A stretch of DNA of 64,000 nt from Sinomonas sp. ASV322 (GCF_030908245.1 NZ_JAVFJJ010000003.1:1-64000), one strand, 5' to 3'; positions 7,082-15,594 are shown, counted from the first letter of the stretch. A program made the numbers and translations. Notes: generated from the sequence alone by a model not told the origin.

Positions 7082-7543
7082 GTGCTGTTCTCGGCAGCGG
7101 ACCTCTTCCTGGTGCCGTTCAGCATCATGTGGGCAGGGTTCGTGGTGTTCTGGGAGTTCACAGCGGTCGCCAGCCGGGCTCCCGTCTTCTTCGACCTCTG
7201 GGGCATTCCGTTCATCCTCGTAGGCCTCTACAGCACTGCGGGCCGCTTCGTCTTCAAGAGGCGGCGAAAGCTCGCGACCGTCTACGGGCTCACCGACTCG
7301 CGGGCGATCGTGCTGTCAGGCGAACGATCGGTTGCCGACGCACCCGTCAAGGGCATGCCAATGCGCATCAGGCGCTCCCGGGACGGACGGCACGTGAACG
7401 TGATCTTCGGCGGCGGTGCCCGCTGGCTCGCCTATCAGAACACCGGACTGGACTTTTTCGGCTTCGGCCAGGATCAAGGACTCGCCTTCTTCGACGTGGC
7501 CGACCCCGACGGTCTTATCCGTGTCTTGGATAGCGTGCGATAA
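7082..7543 (+). CDS. Membrane protein of unknown function, downstream of an amber codon
   Basis: 153 aa from a GTG directly after the amber-interrupted segment. Two membrane segments lie near the N-terminus (about residues 7-30 and 42-58). A cytoplasmic domain follows, with KLATVYGLTDSRAIVLSG and VIFGGGARWLAYQNTGLDF. This arrangement resembles small bacterial membrane proteins with a PH-like domain after two helices, but I cannot name the family with confidence. The full-length gene would start at 6983. The short form could still be made if the GTG at 7082 initiates, though no good ribosome site is visible before it. Confidence 0.55.
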   Translation: MLFSAADLFLVPFSIMWAGFVVFWEFTAVASRAPVFFDLWGIPFILVGLYSTAGRFVFKRRRKLATVYGLTDSRAIVLSGERSVADAPVKGMPMRIRRSRDGRHVNVIFGGGARWLAYQNTGLDFFGFGQDQGLAFFDVADPDGLIRVLDSVR

Positions 7544-7613
7544 CATCAGGCTGTCCCGGGGAAACCAGACGTAGCGGCTCGTCTCAGTCGCGGTAGACCC
7601 AGTCAACGGGTAG

Positions 7614-8015
7614 TCACCCCGCCATGAGGCGAAGGCTCTCGTCACACGTAGTGACGTCACTTATGTTGACAGAAAACTTCTCAGCCGATGTTGTGTGAAA
7701 CCGAAAGATCAGACACCCTAGGGTGCCGCCGTCTGCGCTGCGAATACGGACTTGCTGAGGATTGCTGTTCGAATCAACGTCAAGCAGTGTGCTACGGCCC
7801 GGGGACAGATGCCGGGCTTTGTGCAGGTCGAGCGTTATCTCGCCATTGGTGTTGTTTGTGATCGTGACTCCCGCCCATTGATCACCATCGATGTAGCTGC
7901 CGCAAGCGGCCGCGGCGAGCACCAGCCCCACACATAGGAGAGATCCTGCGACCCGCTCCGCTGGCGTTGCGAGCCGAGCAGATTCAGGCCGGTCAGCATC
8001 AGATGTTTCGTGCAC
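7614..8015 (-). CDS. Small putative lipoprotein beside an Rhs-toxin relic
   Basis: 133 aa from a GTG at 8015 that follows a GGGGGA site by about 8 nt; longer in-frame starts exist but lack a site. A hydrophobic stretch GSLLCVGLVLAAAAC looks like a lipobox (AAAC-G). The ~95-residue mature part is rich in beta-prone and polar residues (VTITNNTNGEITLDL, STLLDVDSNSN, VRIRSADGG). The start overlaps the 3' end of the Rhs C-terminal relic by 17 bp. In polymorphic toxin loci the gene in this position usually encodes immunity, so an immunity or former immunity role is possible. No known family recognised. Confidence 0.5.
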   Translation of the reverse strand: MHETSDADRPESARLATPAERVAGSLLCVGLVLAAAACGSYIDGDQWAGVTITNNTNGEITLDLHKARHLSPGRSTLLDVDSNSNPQQVRIRSADGGTLGCLIFRFHTTSAEKFSVNISDVTTCDESLRLMAG

Positions 8016-8505
8016 CCGGTCGGTCCCCCAATCCAGCCTCCCAGCCATAGTTGTTCGGCCCAAGCTCTCTGTGGCCGTCCTCGTCGATCCCGGGTAAATG
8101 GGTGTGGAGTGGACCACCGGGATTCGCGTCGATTCGGGGGATGTGCTTGATTAGCACCTCGCCCTTTCCGCCTTCGTCGTTGTACGGTTCGCTCGCTCCG
8201 AGAACGGTCGTTACGACGTCAAGGAACTTGTCGATGTCGAGCATCTGGTTTTCGAACCTTGTCGCTCCATTATTGGCCCAAGTGGGTAGCCGGTCACTGA
8301 GGCTCCCCTGCATCCGGTAGGTACGTAATACGCCGCGTACGGGGCGAAGGCAACCGCGCCCACCGCTTGTCGCATAGCCTCGCAGAGCCCATCTAGAAGT
8401 CGACACGGACCGGGGCCGAGCGGATCGATTGCGTTCAGCGGGTCGTTGCCGGTGTAGCCATACTCGGAGCGAGCGACCGCAGCCAGCAGGTGGCAGTGAG
8501 GCGAC
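7999..8505 (-). pseudogene. Rhs-family toxin C-terminal relic, frameshifted
   Basis: On the minus strand 8420-8480 encodes YGYTGNDPLNAIDPLG, a hallmark of the end of the Rhs core just before the variable toxin domain. It is followed by PCRLLDGLCEAMRQAVGAVAFAPYAAYYV. That frame stops at 8211. Another frame, open over 8406-7999, continues with LSDRLPTWANNGATRF, DIDKFLDVVTTVLG and GKGEVLIKHIPRIDANPGG to a stop at 7999. This looks like one toxin C-terminus broken by a frameshift near 8310-8340. The rest of the large Rhs gene is absent: upstream of about 8500 the similarity ends abruptly beside the lactonase gene. Confidence 0.65.
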
Positions 8506-8529
8506 TGGGCGCCGCGCCGTCCTCCTGGA

Positions 8530-9627
8530 CTACTCAGGCGCCCAGCACTCGATCCAGAGCGGACCGCCCGCCGTCGCGGCGCGGGACACCCGGGCAAGGG
8601 ATCCGTCGGCCCCGATCCGGTACGCCGTCACGTGATCGGAGCGCTCGCCGCACGCGAGGAGATACCGGCCCGATGGGTCGATCGCAATGCCACGCGGCTG
8701 CGCTTCGGTCGGCGTACGGCGGACGAATTCGAGAAGGCCCTCGTCCCGAACGGCGAAGATGGCGAGCGTGCTCGTGGACCGCTCGGCGGCCACGAGGAAG
8801 CGGCCGTCGGGCGTGAGCCGGAGGTCCGAGCACCACACGACACCGAGCCCCGGGTCCGCCGTGCTCGGCGAGCGGACGGGACCGGGCGCAAGCTCGAGCC
8901 CCTCGATCGCGGAGGCGCGCTGCAGCAGAGCGAGCTGCCCAGTCGACGCCTCGCGCTCGTAGACGGCCACGTCGCCCGAGAGTTCGTGGAGCACGTAGGC
9001 GCGGTCGCCGGAGGCGTTGAAGCGCAGGTGCCGCGGACCCGAACCCTGCCTGGCGGCGACGTGCCCGCTCGGGGCGACGGCGTCGTCGTCATTTGTTTTG
9101 GCCGCGCCTGCATCCGAGCCGCTGCCCGCCGCGTCGAGGGCGAACCAGCTCACGCGGTCGTCGCCGAGCGAGGCCGTGTAGACAAAGCGCCCGTCAGGGC
9201 TCACGACGGCGCAATGCGTATTCGCGCCCGAACGGAACGTCTCGACGCGGCCCGCGTCGCCGGGGACCGGGAATCGGATGAGCCGGCCCTCATGATACGA
9301 GGCGCCGAAGAGCTCGCGCCGGTCGGGCGTAAGGGAGATGTAGCACGTCGTGACAGGGAGTTCGCGCACCGGCCCCGCGGCTGCCGCGCCGCTGCGTTCC
9401 GAGAGGGGCAGGGCGACGACGCGCGGCGGCACGTCCGGGAACGGTCGGTCGACGTTGCAGGCGGCATAGAGCGTGCCAGACGGATCGAGCGCGAGCGACG
9501 AGACGTGCTCGAGTCCCTCCATGCGTCCGCTCGGCTCGAGCGTCCCCGATTCGGGGTCGAGGGCCAGGACGTCGACGGTGCCGCCTGACGCACACGCGAT
9601 GTACACGAAAGTCCGGGACACGCTCAC
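8530..9627 (-). CDS. pgl: 6-phosphogluconolactonase-like beta-propeller (YbhE type)
   Basis: 365 aa, the usual size for the lactonase seven-bladed propeller family, which hydrolyses 6-phosphogluconolactone in the pentose phosphate pathway. Repeated blade motifs are visible: VLALDPESGTLEP, YISLTPDRRELFGASYHEGRL, THCAVVSPDGRFVYTASLGDD, GSGPRHLRFNASGDRAYVLHE, SDLRLTPDGRFLVAAERSTSTL and GIAIDPSGRYLLACGERSDHVT. The start is the GTG at 9627, which overlaps the stop of the GrpB-family gene (GTGA); the longer upstream frame is that gene's shadow. No signal peptide. Several enzymes of this fold act on other lactones, so the substrate is probable rather than certain. Confidence 0.85.
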   Translation of the reverse strand: MSVSRTFVYIACASGGTVDVLALDPESGTLEPSGRMEGLEHVSSLALDPSGTLYAACNVDRPFPDVPPRVVALPLSERSGAAAAGPVRELPVTTCYISLTPDRRELFGASYHEGRLIRFPVPGDAGRVETFRSGANTHCAVVSPDGRFVYTASLGDDRVSWFALDAAGSGSDAGAAKTNDDDAVAPSGHVAARQGSGPRHLRFNASGDRAYVLHELSGDVAVYEREASTGQLALLQRASAIEGLELAPGPVRSPSTADPGLGVVWCSDLRLTPDGRFLVAAERSTSTLAIFAVRDEGLLEFVRRTPTEAQPRGIAIDPSGRYLLACGERSDHVTAYRIGADGSLARVSRAATAGGPLWIECWAPE

Positions 9628-10286
9628 TCCTTGCCGTCGGGGGTTGGGCCGTCGTCGAGCCAACCCGCCGCGCGGAACATGCGCTCGTAGATGGCCCGGA
9701 TCGTCGGTTCCTTGTGCCGGTTGTAGTTCATCACAAGCTGCTCGCCCGTGGCGCTCGCGGCGGCGAGTTTCGCGTCGCGGTATTCGCTCCGGTCCTCCGG
9801 ATGGGTGCGGAGCCAATCGCGGAACATGCGGTGCCGCACTGTTTCGGGGCAGCCTGGGCCGAACACGTGGAGGTTGACCTGGGGCACGTCCGCGGCGTCT
9901 CGGCGCACGAGGGCCCGATGTTCATGCCAGCCGGGCTCGCGGAGCCGCAGCATGTAGCCCACAGTCTCGAGCGCGGGCACGTACGCCGCCTCGACTGCCG
10001 GGTCGCGCACCGTGAGGTCGACGTCGATGACGGGCTTTGCGGGCAGGCCCGGCACCGAGGTCGAACCGACATGCTCGACGGCGAGGGCCGAACCACCCAG
10101 CGCGGCGCGGATCCCGGTGGCGACGCGCTCGAACTGGCTCGGCCACGCGTCGTCGTACGGGACGACTCGGACCGGAGCCGGCACGGGCGCGCCGCCGACC
10201 CACTCGAGCCGGCCATCGGCCGCATCGTGGAAGGCCATGACGGCCTCGCGCCAGAGCCGCGTGGCCTCTCGGGAATTCGTGTCCAC
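9624..10286 (-). CDS. GrpB/UPF0157 family nucleotidyltransferase-like protein
   Basis: 220 aa. The core (about residues 38-205) matches the GrpB domain: VVPYDDAWPSQFERV, VEHVGSTSVPGLPAKPVIDVDL, VNLHVFGPGCPE and MFRDWLRTHPEDR. The GST motif followed by the DxD-like IDVDL strand is characteristic of this nucleotidyltransferase-fold family, whose biochemical role is unsettled. A ~35-residue N-terminal extension is unusual. The stop overlaps the start of the lactonase gene, so the two are co-translated. Start is a GTG. Confidence 0.85.
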   Translation of the reverse strand: MDTNSREATRLWREAVMAFHDAADGRLEWVGGAPVPAPVRVVPYDDAWPSQFERVATGIRAALGGSALAVEHVGSTSVPGLPAKPVIDVDLTVRDPAVEAAYVPALETVGYMLRLREPGWHEHRALVRRDAADVPQVNLHVFGPGCPETVRHRMFRDWLRTHPEDRSEYRDAKLAAASATGEQLVMNYNRHKEPTIRAIYERMFRAAGWLDDGPTPDGKE

Positions 10287-10306
10287 GATAGGCCACGCTA
10301 GCAGCG

Positions 10307-10367
10307 GCGAATTGTCGGGTTGTGCTGGGTGTTGGCGGTGGTCACCCTGCGCCGCCCGACAATTCGC
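10307..10367 (-). terminator. Inverted repeat after ptsH
   Basis: A perfect 13-bp inverted repeat, GCGAATTGTCGGG at 10307-10319 and its complement at 10355-10367, encloses 35 nt. It lies just downstream of the ptsH stop on the minus strand and before the GrpB-family gene, so it probably ends the ptsI-ptsH transcript. There is no T-run. Confidence 0.5.
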
Positions 10368-10390
10368 GGCGCCGGGAGGTTGCGGGGGTG

Positions 10391-10669
10391 TTATTCGGCG
10401 TCGTGGTCGGTTTCGAGGATGGTGACGAGGTGGTCGAGGGCGGTTTCGGCGTTGGGGTGGTCGGCGCGGAGGATGACCTTCTGGCTGTATTCGGCGCCGA
10501 GGCTCATGAGGGAGAGGATGCTGGAGGCGTCGAGGGCCTCGTCGGCGGGCTCGCCTTCTTTGGCGATGGTGACTTCGAAGTCGTATTCGCCGGCGGCCTC
10601 GGCGAAGATCGCGGCGGGGCGGGCGTGGAGCCCGACGCGGGAGCCGATGGTGGCGGTGCGTTCTGCCAT
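10391..10669 (-). CDS. ptsH: PTS phosphocarrier protein HPr
   Basis: 92 aa. HPr passes phosphate from enzyme I to the sugar-specific EIIA domains. The phospho-acceptor His is in VGLHARPAA (about residue 15) and the regulatory serine region is SSILSLMSLG (about 50). The start follows a good AAGGA site by about 5 nt. It lies 32 bp downstream of ptsI on the same strand, in one operon. The obvious client in this window is the mannitol EIICBA encoded divergently at 13585-15594. Confidence 0.95.
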   Translation of the reverse strand: MAERTATIGSRVGLHARPAAIFAEAAGEYDFEVTIAKEGEPADEALDASSILSLMSLGAEYSQKVILRADHPNAETALDHLVTILETDHDAE

Positions 10670-10701
10670 GGGGGTTCCTTCTCTAGGGGCGGGTGGGTGG
10701 G

Positions 10702-12417
10702 TCAGAGGCCGAGCTTGTCGAGGATGGGCAGGTGGGCGCGGGCGGTGTCGCGGGCGGCCTGTGCTGACGGGGCCGCGAGGGCCTGGGCGGCGAGGCGCTG
10801 GGCGTCCGCGACGGTGACGGTGGCCAGGACGGCGGCGACGCCGGCGAGGGCGCGGGGGCTCATGGACAGGGTCGTGACGCCGAGGCCGACGAGGACGACG
10901 GCCAGGGCGGGGTCGGCGGCGGCCTCGCCGCAGACCCCGACAGGCTTCGCGGTGCCCGTCGCGAGCGCGGCCTCGTCGGCGCCGTCGCACGTGGCCTTGA
11001 TGAGCTTGAGGACGGCGGGCTGCCAGGGGTCGTTCAGGGCCGCGAGAGGCCCGAGCATACGGTCGGCGGCCATGGCGTACTGGGTGAGGTCGTTCGTGCC
11101 GAGGGAGGCGAAATCCGCGTGCGCGAGGACGTGGGAGGCGGTCAGCGCCGCGGAGGGGACCTCGACCATGACCCCGGCGGTCTTGAGCCCCGCGTCGCGG
11201 GCCATCTCGGTGAAGGCCGCGGCCTCCTCGGCGGTGGCGATCATGGGGGCCATGACCCAGACGTCGGCGTCGTGTTCGGCCTCGGCGGCGGCGATCGCCT
11301 CCAGCTGGCGGGCCAGGACCCCCGGGGTGGTGCGGTCTGTGCGGTAGCCGCGCACGCCGAGGGCCGGGTTGGGCTCGTCGGCATTGGTCAGGAACGGCAG
11401 GGGCTTGTCCGCGCCGGCGTCGAGGGTCCGGATGACGACCTTCTTGTGTGGGAACTGGGCGAACACGGCCCCGTAGGCTTCGACCTGCTCGGCAATCGTG
11501 GGCTCGGTGTCCCGGTCCAGGAAGCAGAACTCTGTGCGCAGCAGGCCCACGCCCTCGGCCCCGGCTGCGGCGGCCGCGGCGGCGTCCTTGCCGGTGCCGA
11601 CGTTTGCCAGCAGCGGCACGGGGTGCCCGTCGGCGAGCCGGCTGTCCCCGGCGAACTGGGCCAGGGTCGCGGACTGGGTGGCCCAGGCCCGGGCTGCGTC
11701 GGCCTCGGCAGGGCCGGGCTCGGTGGTGACCCGGCCCGCGGCGCCGTCGACGTAGACCTCGGTCCCGTCCTCGATGCGGTCCACGCCCTCGGCCGCGACC
11801 ACGGCCGGCAGGCCCAGGGCCCGGGCCAGGATCGCGGTGTGGGACTGCGGCCCGCCGCCGGAGGTGATCAGGGCGATCACCCTGGCCGGGTCCAGGGTCG
11901 CGGTGTCCGCCGGGGCGAGGTCCTCGGCGGCCAGGATGAACGGGGTGTCCGAGACCGGGATGCCCGGGGCCGGCAGGCCGCGCAGCTCGGCCACGATCCG
12001 GGAGCGGACGTCCAGGACGTCCGCGGCCCGCTCGGCCATGTACCCGCCCAGGCCCCTGAGCCTCTCCGCGACCGCGGCCCCGGACTCCCACACCGCCCGT
12101 TCGGCGGTGCGGGGACCGCCGTCCCCGGCCGGGTCCAGCAGCTTCACGGCGCCCTTGACCAGCATCGGGTCCGCGGCCATGAGTGCGGTCGCCTCCAGAA
12201 CGCCCCTCGCGTCCCCGGCCGTGGCCGCGGCCCGGGCCTTCAGCTCGGCCTGGACCGCCTTCGACGCGGCCCGGATCCGCTCCGCCTCGGACTCCGCCGT
12301 GACCCCCGCCGGGATGTCCACCTGAGCATGCGGCTCCCACACCGGGGCCGGCATCTGTCGCACCCGCCCCACCACACGCCCAGGCGTCACACCGACACCG
12401 TGAAACTGCTGGCTCAT
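10702..12417 (-). CDS. ptsI: PTS enzyme I (phosphoenolpyruvate-protein phosphotransferase)
   Basis: 571 aa, the normal EI length. It transfers phosphate from PEP to HPr in the cytoplasm. The swivelling His domain is visible as SGGGPQSHTAILARALGLPAVV (His about residue 190). The PEP-binding TIM barrel carries GVGLLRTEFCFLDRD, FPHKKVVIRTLDAGADKP and FASLGTNDLTQYAMAADR, with the catalytic Cys in KPVGVCGEAAADP. The ATG at 12417 follows AAAGGAA; upstream in-frame sequence is leader. Transcription probably starts near 12574, giving a leader of about 157 nt, from a promoter overlapped by the TetR-type operator at 12592-12606. Confidence 0.95.
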   Translation of the reverse strand: MSQQFHGVGVTPGRVVGRVRQMPAPVWEPHAQVDIPAGVTAESEAERIRAASKAVQAELKARAAATAGDARGVLEATALMAADPMLVKGAVKLLDPAGDGGPRTAERAVWESGAAVAERLRGLGGYMAERAADVLDVRSRIVAELRGLPAPGIPVSDTPFILAAEDLAPADTATLDPARVIALITSGGGPQSHTAILARALGLPAVVAAEGVDRIEDGTEVYVDGAAGRVTTEPGPAEADAARAWATQSATLAQFAGDSRLADGHPVPLLANVGTGKDAAAAAAAGAEGVGLLRTEFCFLDRDTEPTIAEQVEAYGAVFAQFPHKKVVIRTLDAGADKPLPFLTNADEPNPALGVRGYRTDRTTPGVLARQLEAIAAAEAEHDADVWVMAPMIATAEEAAAFTEMARDAGLKTAGVMVEVPSAALTASHVLAHADFASLGTNDLTQYAMAADRMLGPLAALNDPWQPAVLKLIKATCDGADEAALATGTAKPVGVCGEAAADPALAVVLVGLGVTTLSMSPRALAGVAAVLATVTVADAQRLAAQALAAPSAQAARDTARAHLPILDKLGL

Positions 12418-12580
12418 AGGGAGTTCCTTTCGGCAGGCTCGGCGTGGCGGTGCCCTCTTCTGCGGGGGTCGCGCGCCGTCGTTCTCTTGTTTGGGGGCTC
12501 GCACAGTTCTGGTTCGCGCGAGCGATCTGTGCGGTCTCAGCTCGGTGCCGCCCCGCCGTCGTCGGCGGAGGGTATCCGCT

Positions 12581-12609
12581 ACCTTAGCGTCTATAGCGTT
12601 GCTATACAA
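12581..12609 (-). promoter_or_regulatory. ptsI promoter with overlapping operator
   Basis: On the minus strand, -35 TTGTAT (12604-12609) and -10 TAAGGT (12581-12586) are 17 nt apart. The palindrome TATAGC-GTT-GCTATA (12592-12606) occupies the spacer and the edge of the -35, a classic repressor position. The same arrangement is found at the divergent promoter for the TetR gene. Confidence 0.68.
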
Positions 12610-12668
12610 GGAGGTTTCGTGATCCTCACCACGCACTCCGCCCATGTGACGCAGTTCACTCTCGGGCC

Positions 12669-12697
12669 TTGTATAGCGTTGCTATAGCGGTTAGGCT
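12669..12697 (+). promoter_or_regulatory. tetR-mtlA-mtlD promoter with overlapping operator
   Basis: -35 TTGTAT (12669-12674) and -10 TAGGCT (12692-12697) are spaced by 17 nt. TATAGC-GTT-GCTATA (12672-12686) overlaps the -35 and spacer. The predicted start of transcription falls at the ATG (12705), so the TetR mRNA is probably leaderless, which fits its lack of a ribosome site. The block from CCTTGTATAGC through GCTATAG is repeated in mirror orientation at the ptsI promoter. Confidence 0.68.
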
Positions 12698-12704
12698 AGC
12701 GATC

Positions 12705-13511
12705 ATGCGTGATACGGACATGGGCGTCGCCGACGACGCCCAGGGCGGAGATTCAGCTAAATCTTCGCCCCGTGAGCGGCTTATCGCAGCCGCCACGGAA
12801 CTGCTTGCACGGTCGGACGGCAAGCCGGTGTCCACCCGCCAAATCACGGATCTCGCTGGAGTGACGGCGCCAACGCTGTACCACCACTTCGGCGACAAAG
12901 ACGGGCTCATGGAAGCTGTCGTGGCGAGAGGCTTCGAGGAGTTCGTCCAGCGCGAAGGGATGATCGAGCGATCGGCAAGCCCGATCCGAGACGTCCAACG
13001 GCTGTGGGACATCCACGTCCACTTCGGGCTGACGCACGTGCAGCTGTACACCCTCATGTTCGGCAACACCGGCCCAGGCCGCCGCCCGGTTCTCGTCGAG
13101 GAGGCTGAGCACCTCCTCGAACAAGAGCTCGGGCGCGTGGCCGCGGCCGGTCAGCTCGCTGTGCCGCCTGCTCAGGCGGCGCGAGCCGTCATTGCCGCCA
13201 ACATCGGAGTCACCCTCATGCTGTTGGCGGACGAACCCGACCAACCACTCTCAGCGGATGACATCGCGAGCCTGCCCCTTTCGGTGCAGACCCGTGATGC
13301 CGTCCTCCGCTCCGTCGTCTCGGATGCGTCCGTTGTGGACGATCCGGATCGCGGGGTGCCCGCTGGGGGCCAGCCGTCCTATGTCGCGGCGGCCATCGCC
13401 CTCAATGCCACGCTCGAGTCCTCGCATCCGGAGCAGCTTTCCGGGACCGAGATGCGGCTCTTCCTCGAATGGCTCCACCGGCTCTCCAAGGGCTCGAACG
13501 GCGGAGACTGA
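12705..13511 (+). CDS. TetR-family regulator of the PTS/mannitol genes
   Basis: 268 aa. The N-terminal helix-turn-helix is clear: RERLIAAATELLARS, TRQITDLAGVTAPTLYHHFGDKDGLMEAVV (about residues 22-75). The ligand-binding domain (about 85-230) matches no named subfamily I recognise, and a ~30-residue C-terminal tail follows. It sits between ptsI (divergent) and mtlA (same strand, 73 bp downstream). Both promoters of this intergenic region carry TATAGC-N3-GCTATA, so it probably represses ptsI-ptsH and its own operon and responds to a carbohydrate-related signal (inference). A TetR regulator here is unusual, because mannitol operons are more often controlled by MtlR or DeoR-type proteins. Confidence 0.85.
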   Translation: MRDTDMGVADDAQGGDSAKSSPRERLIAAATELLARSDGKPVSTRQITDLAGVTAPTLYHHFGDKDGLMEAVVARGFEEFVQREGMIERSASPIRDVQRLWDIHVHFGLTHVQLYTLMFGNTGPGRRPVLVEEAEHLLEQELGRVAAAGQLAVPPAQAARAVIAANIGVTLMLLADEPDQPLSADDIASLPLSVQTRDAVLRSVVSDASVVDDPDRGVPAGGQPSYVAAAIALNATLESSHPEQLSGTEMRLFLEWLHRLSKGSNGGD

Positions 13512-13584
13512 CCGCACAGGGAAAGCCAGCCCCACATCCTCCGGCGGCCCGCAAGGCTGCCTCCTGACACGAAAGCAGGGAACC

Positions 13585-15594
13585 ATGTCGATCACCGCTG
13601 CCCCAAACAGGCTTCATGCCGCGCGGGCCGGGGTGCAGAAATTCGGCACCTTCCTCTCCGGGATGATCATGCCGAACATCGGCGCCTTCATCGCCTGGGG
13701 TCTCATCACCGCGCTCTTCATCAAGACCGGCTGGCTCCCGGTCCCGGCCCTGGGCGGGTTCGGGAACGATCCTTCGGGCCAGCCGTACACGGGCCTCGTC
13801 GGCCCCATGATCACGTACATGCTCCCGCTCCTGATCGCCTACACGGGCGGCAAGGCGGTCTACGACGTGCGAGGCGGCGTCGTCGGCGCGATCGCCACGA
13901 TGGGCGTCATCATCGGCGCCGGCATCCCGATGTTCATCGGCGCGATGATCATGGGCCCGCTCGGCGGCTGGACCATGAAGAAGATCGACGCCATCTGGGA
14001 CGGCAAGATCCGGCCCGGCTTCGAGATGCTCGTCAACAACTTCTCGGCAGGCATCTGGGGAGCGCTCCTCGCGTTGTTCGGGTTTTTCGCGATCAGCCCA
14101 GTCGTGGCGGGCATCAGCAACTTCGCAGGGGGCGTCGTCCAGTTCATGGTCAACGCCGGGATCCTGCCGCTCACCTCGATTTTCATCGAGCCGGCCAAGG
14201 TCCTCTTCCTCAACAATGCGGTCAACCACGGCGTCCTCACGCCGCTCGGCATCCAGCAGGCCGCGTCGCAGGGCAAGTCGATCCTGTTCCTGCTCGAGGC
14301 GAACCCCGGCCCGGGCCTCGGCGTCCTTCTTGCCTACATGTTCTTCGGCAAGGGCGCGGCGAAGGCGTCGGCTCCGGGTGCTGCGCTCATCCACTTCATC
14401 GGCGGCATCCACGAGATCTACTTCCCGTACGTCCTCATGCGGCCGCTCCTCATCCTCGCCACCATCGGCGGTGGCATGACCGGCATCGCGACCCTCGCGA
14501 TCACCCATGCCGGCCTCGTGGCGCCGTCCGCGCCGGGTTCGATCATCGCGGTCCTGGCCCAGACCTCCCGCGACAGCTACGTCGGCGTCATCCTGTCCGT
14601 GATCCTCGCGTGCACGGTGTCCTTCATCATCGCGTCGATCATCCTCAGGGCATCGAGGAACAGGGAAGAGGGAGACCTCGCGGCGGCGACTGCGCACATG
14701 GAGGAGATGAAGGGCCGGAGGTCCATGGCCTCGACGCTGCTGCGCGGCGCGGGGGGCGTCGCGACGGCGACCGAGATCAAGAACATCGTCTTCGCGTGCG
14801 ACGCCGGCATGGGCTCGAGCGCGATGGGCGCCTCGGTACTGCGCAACAAGATCCGGGCCGCCGGTCACCGGCACGTCACGGTCACGAACCAGTCGATCGC
14901 GAACCTCACGGACACGTATGACCTCGTCGTCGTCCATCAAGACCTCGCCCTTCGGGCTGGCGAGAAGACCCCGAGCGCGCAGCTCGTCACAGTCGACAAC
15001 TTCATGGGCAGTCCGAAGTACGACGAGATCGTCGACCTGCTCAACGAGCAGGCCGAGACCGAGGCCGTCCCCTTCCCGGGCGTGGCCGGGAAGGCTGAGC
15101 CAGCCTCCGAGGCCGAGGCTGCCGCGGCCCACGTCGCGGTGCCCCATCACCACGCGGAGACGAAGCACGTCCTGCGGCGTGAATCGGTCGTCCTGTCCGG
15201 CTCTGCCTCGGACATGGCGGGCGCGATCGACGAGGCGGGTCGCCTCCTCAAGGCGGCAGGCGCGGTGGACGACGCCTACGTCGCCGCGATGCATGAGCGC
15301 GAGAGCTCCGTCTCGACGTTCATGGGCAACGGCCTCGCGATCCCGCACGGCACCAACGAGGCCAAGCCGCACATCGCCGCCTCGGCCGTGACCTTCGTCC
15401 GCTACTCCGAGCCGATCAACTGGCAGGGCCAGGCCGTGAAGTTCGTGGTCGGCATCGCGGGGAAGGACAAGGAGCACCTCGGAATCCTCGCGAAGATCGC
15501 CAAGGTCTTCGGGGACCGCGAGCAGGTGGCGCGGCTCGAGGCGGCCCAGAGCGTCGACGAGGTGCTCGACATCTTCGGAAGGGTCAACGCGTGA
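13585..15594 (+). CDS. mtlA: PTS mannitol transporter subunit EIICBA
   Basis: 669-aa three-domain mannitol permease that imports mannitol as mannitol 1-phosphate. The EIIC membrane domain spans about residues 1-350 (KFGTFLSGMIMPNIGAFIAWG, GGIHEIYFPYVLMRPLLILA). EIIB lies about 395-485 with active Cys in VFACDAGMGSSAMGASVL. EIIA lies about 525-669 with the phospho-His in NGLAIPHGTNEAK. A ~40-residue linker rich in Glu/Ala and His joins B and A. The ATG follows GCAGGG. The stop overlaps mtlD (GTGA), so they are co-translated; HPr and EI are encoded divergently. Confidence 0.95.
   Translation: MSITAAPNRLHAARAGVQKFGTFLSGMIMPNIGAFIAWGLITALFIKTGWLPVPALGGFGNDPSGQPYTGLVGPMITYMLPLLIAYTGGKAVYDVRGGVVGAIATMGVIIGAGIPMFIGAMIMGPLGGWTMKKIDAIWDGKIRPGFEMLVNNFSAGIWGALLALFGFFAISPVVAGISNFAGGVVQFMVNAGILPLTSIFIEPAKVLFLNNAVNHGVLTPLGIQQAASQGKSILFLLEANPGPGLGVLLAYMFFGKGAAKASAPGAALIHFIGGIHEIYFPYVLMRPLLILATIGGGMTGIATLAITHAGLVAPSAPGSIIAVLAQTSRDSYVGVILSVILACTVSFIIASIILRASRNREEGDLAAATAHMEEMKGRRSMASTLLRGAGGVATATEIKNIVFACDAGMGSSAMGASVLRNKIRAAGHRHVTVTNQSIANLTDTYDLVVVHQDLALRAGEKTPSAQLVTVDNFMGSPKYDEIVDLLNEQAETEAVPFPGVAGKAEPASEAEAAAAHVAVPHHHAETKHVLRRESVVLSGSASDMAGAIDEAGRLLKAAGAVDDAYVAAMHERESSVSTFMGNGLAIPHGTNEAKPHIAASAVTFVRYSEPINWQGQAVKFVVGIAGKDKEHLGILAKIAKVFGDREQVARLEAAQSVDEVLDIFGRVNA

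Noticed and set aside
10391-12340. 649-codon frame overlapping ptsI and containing HPr at its end
   Set aside because: The upstream part is an off-frame reading of ptsI (Gly/Arg/Pro-rich). Only the last 92 codons, HPr, are real.
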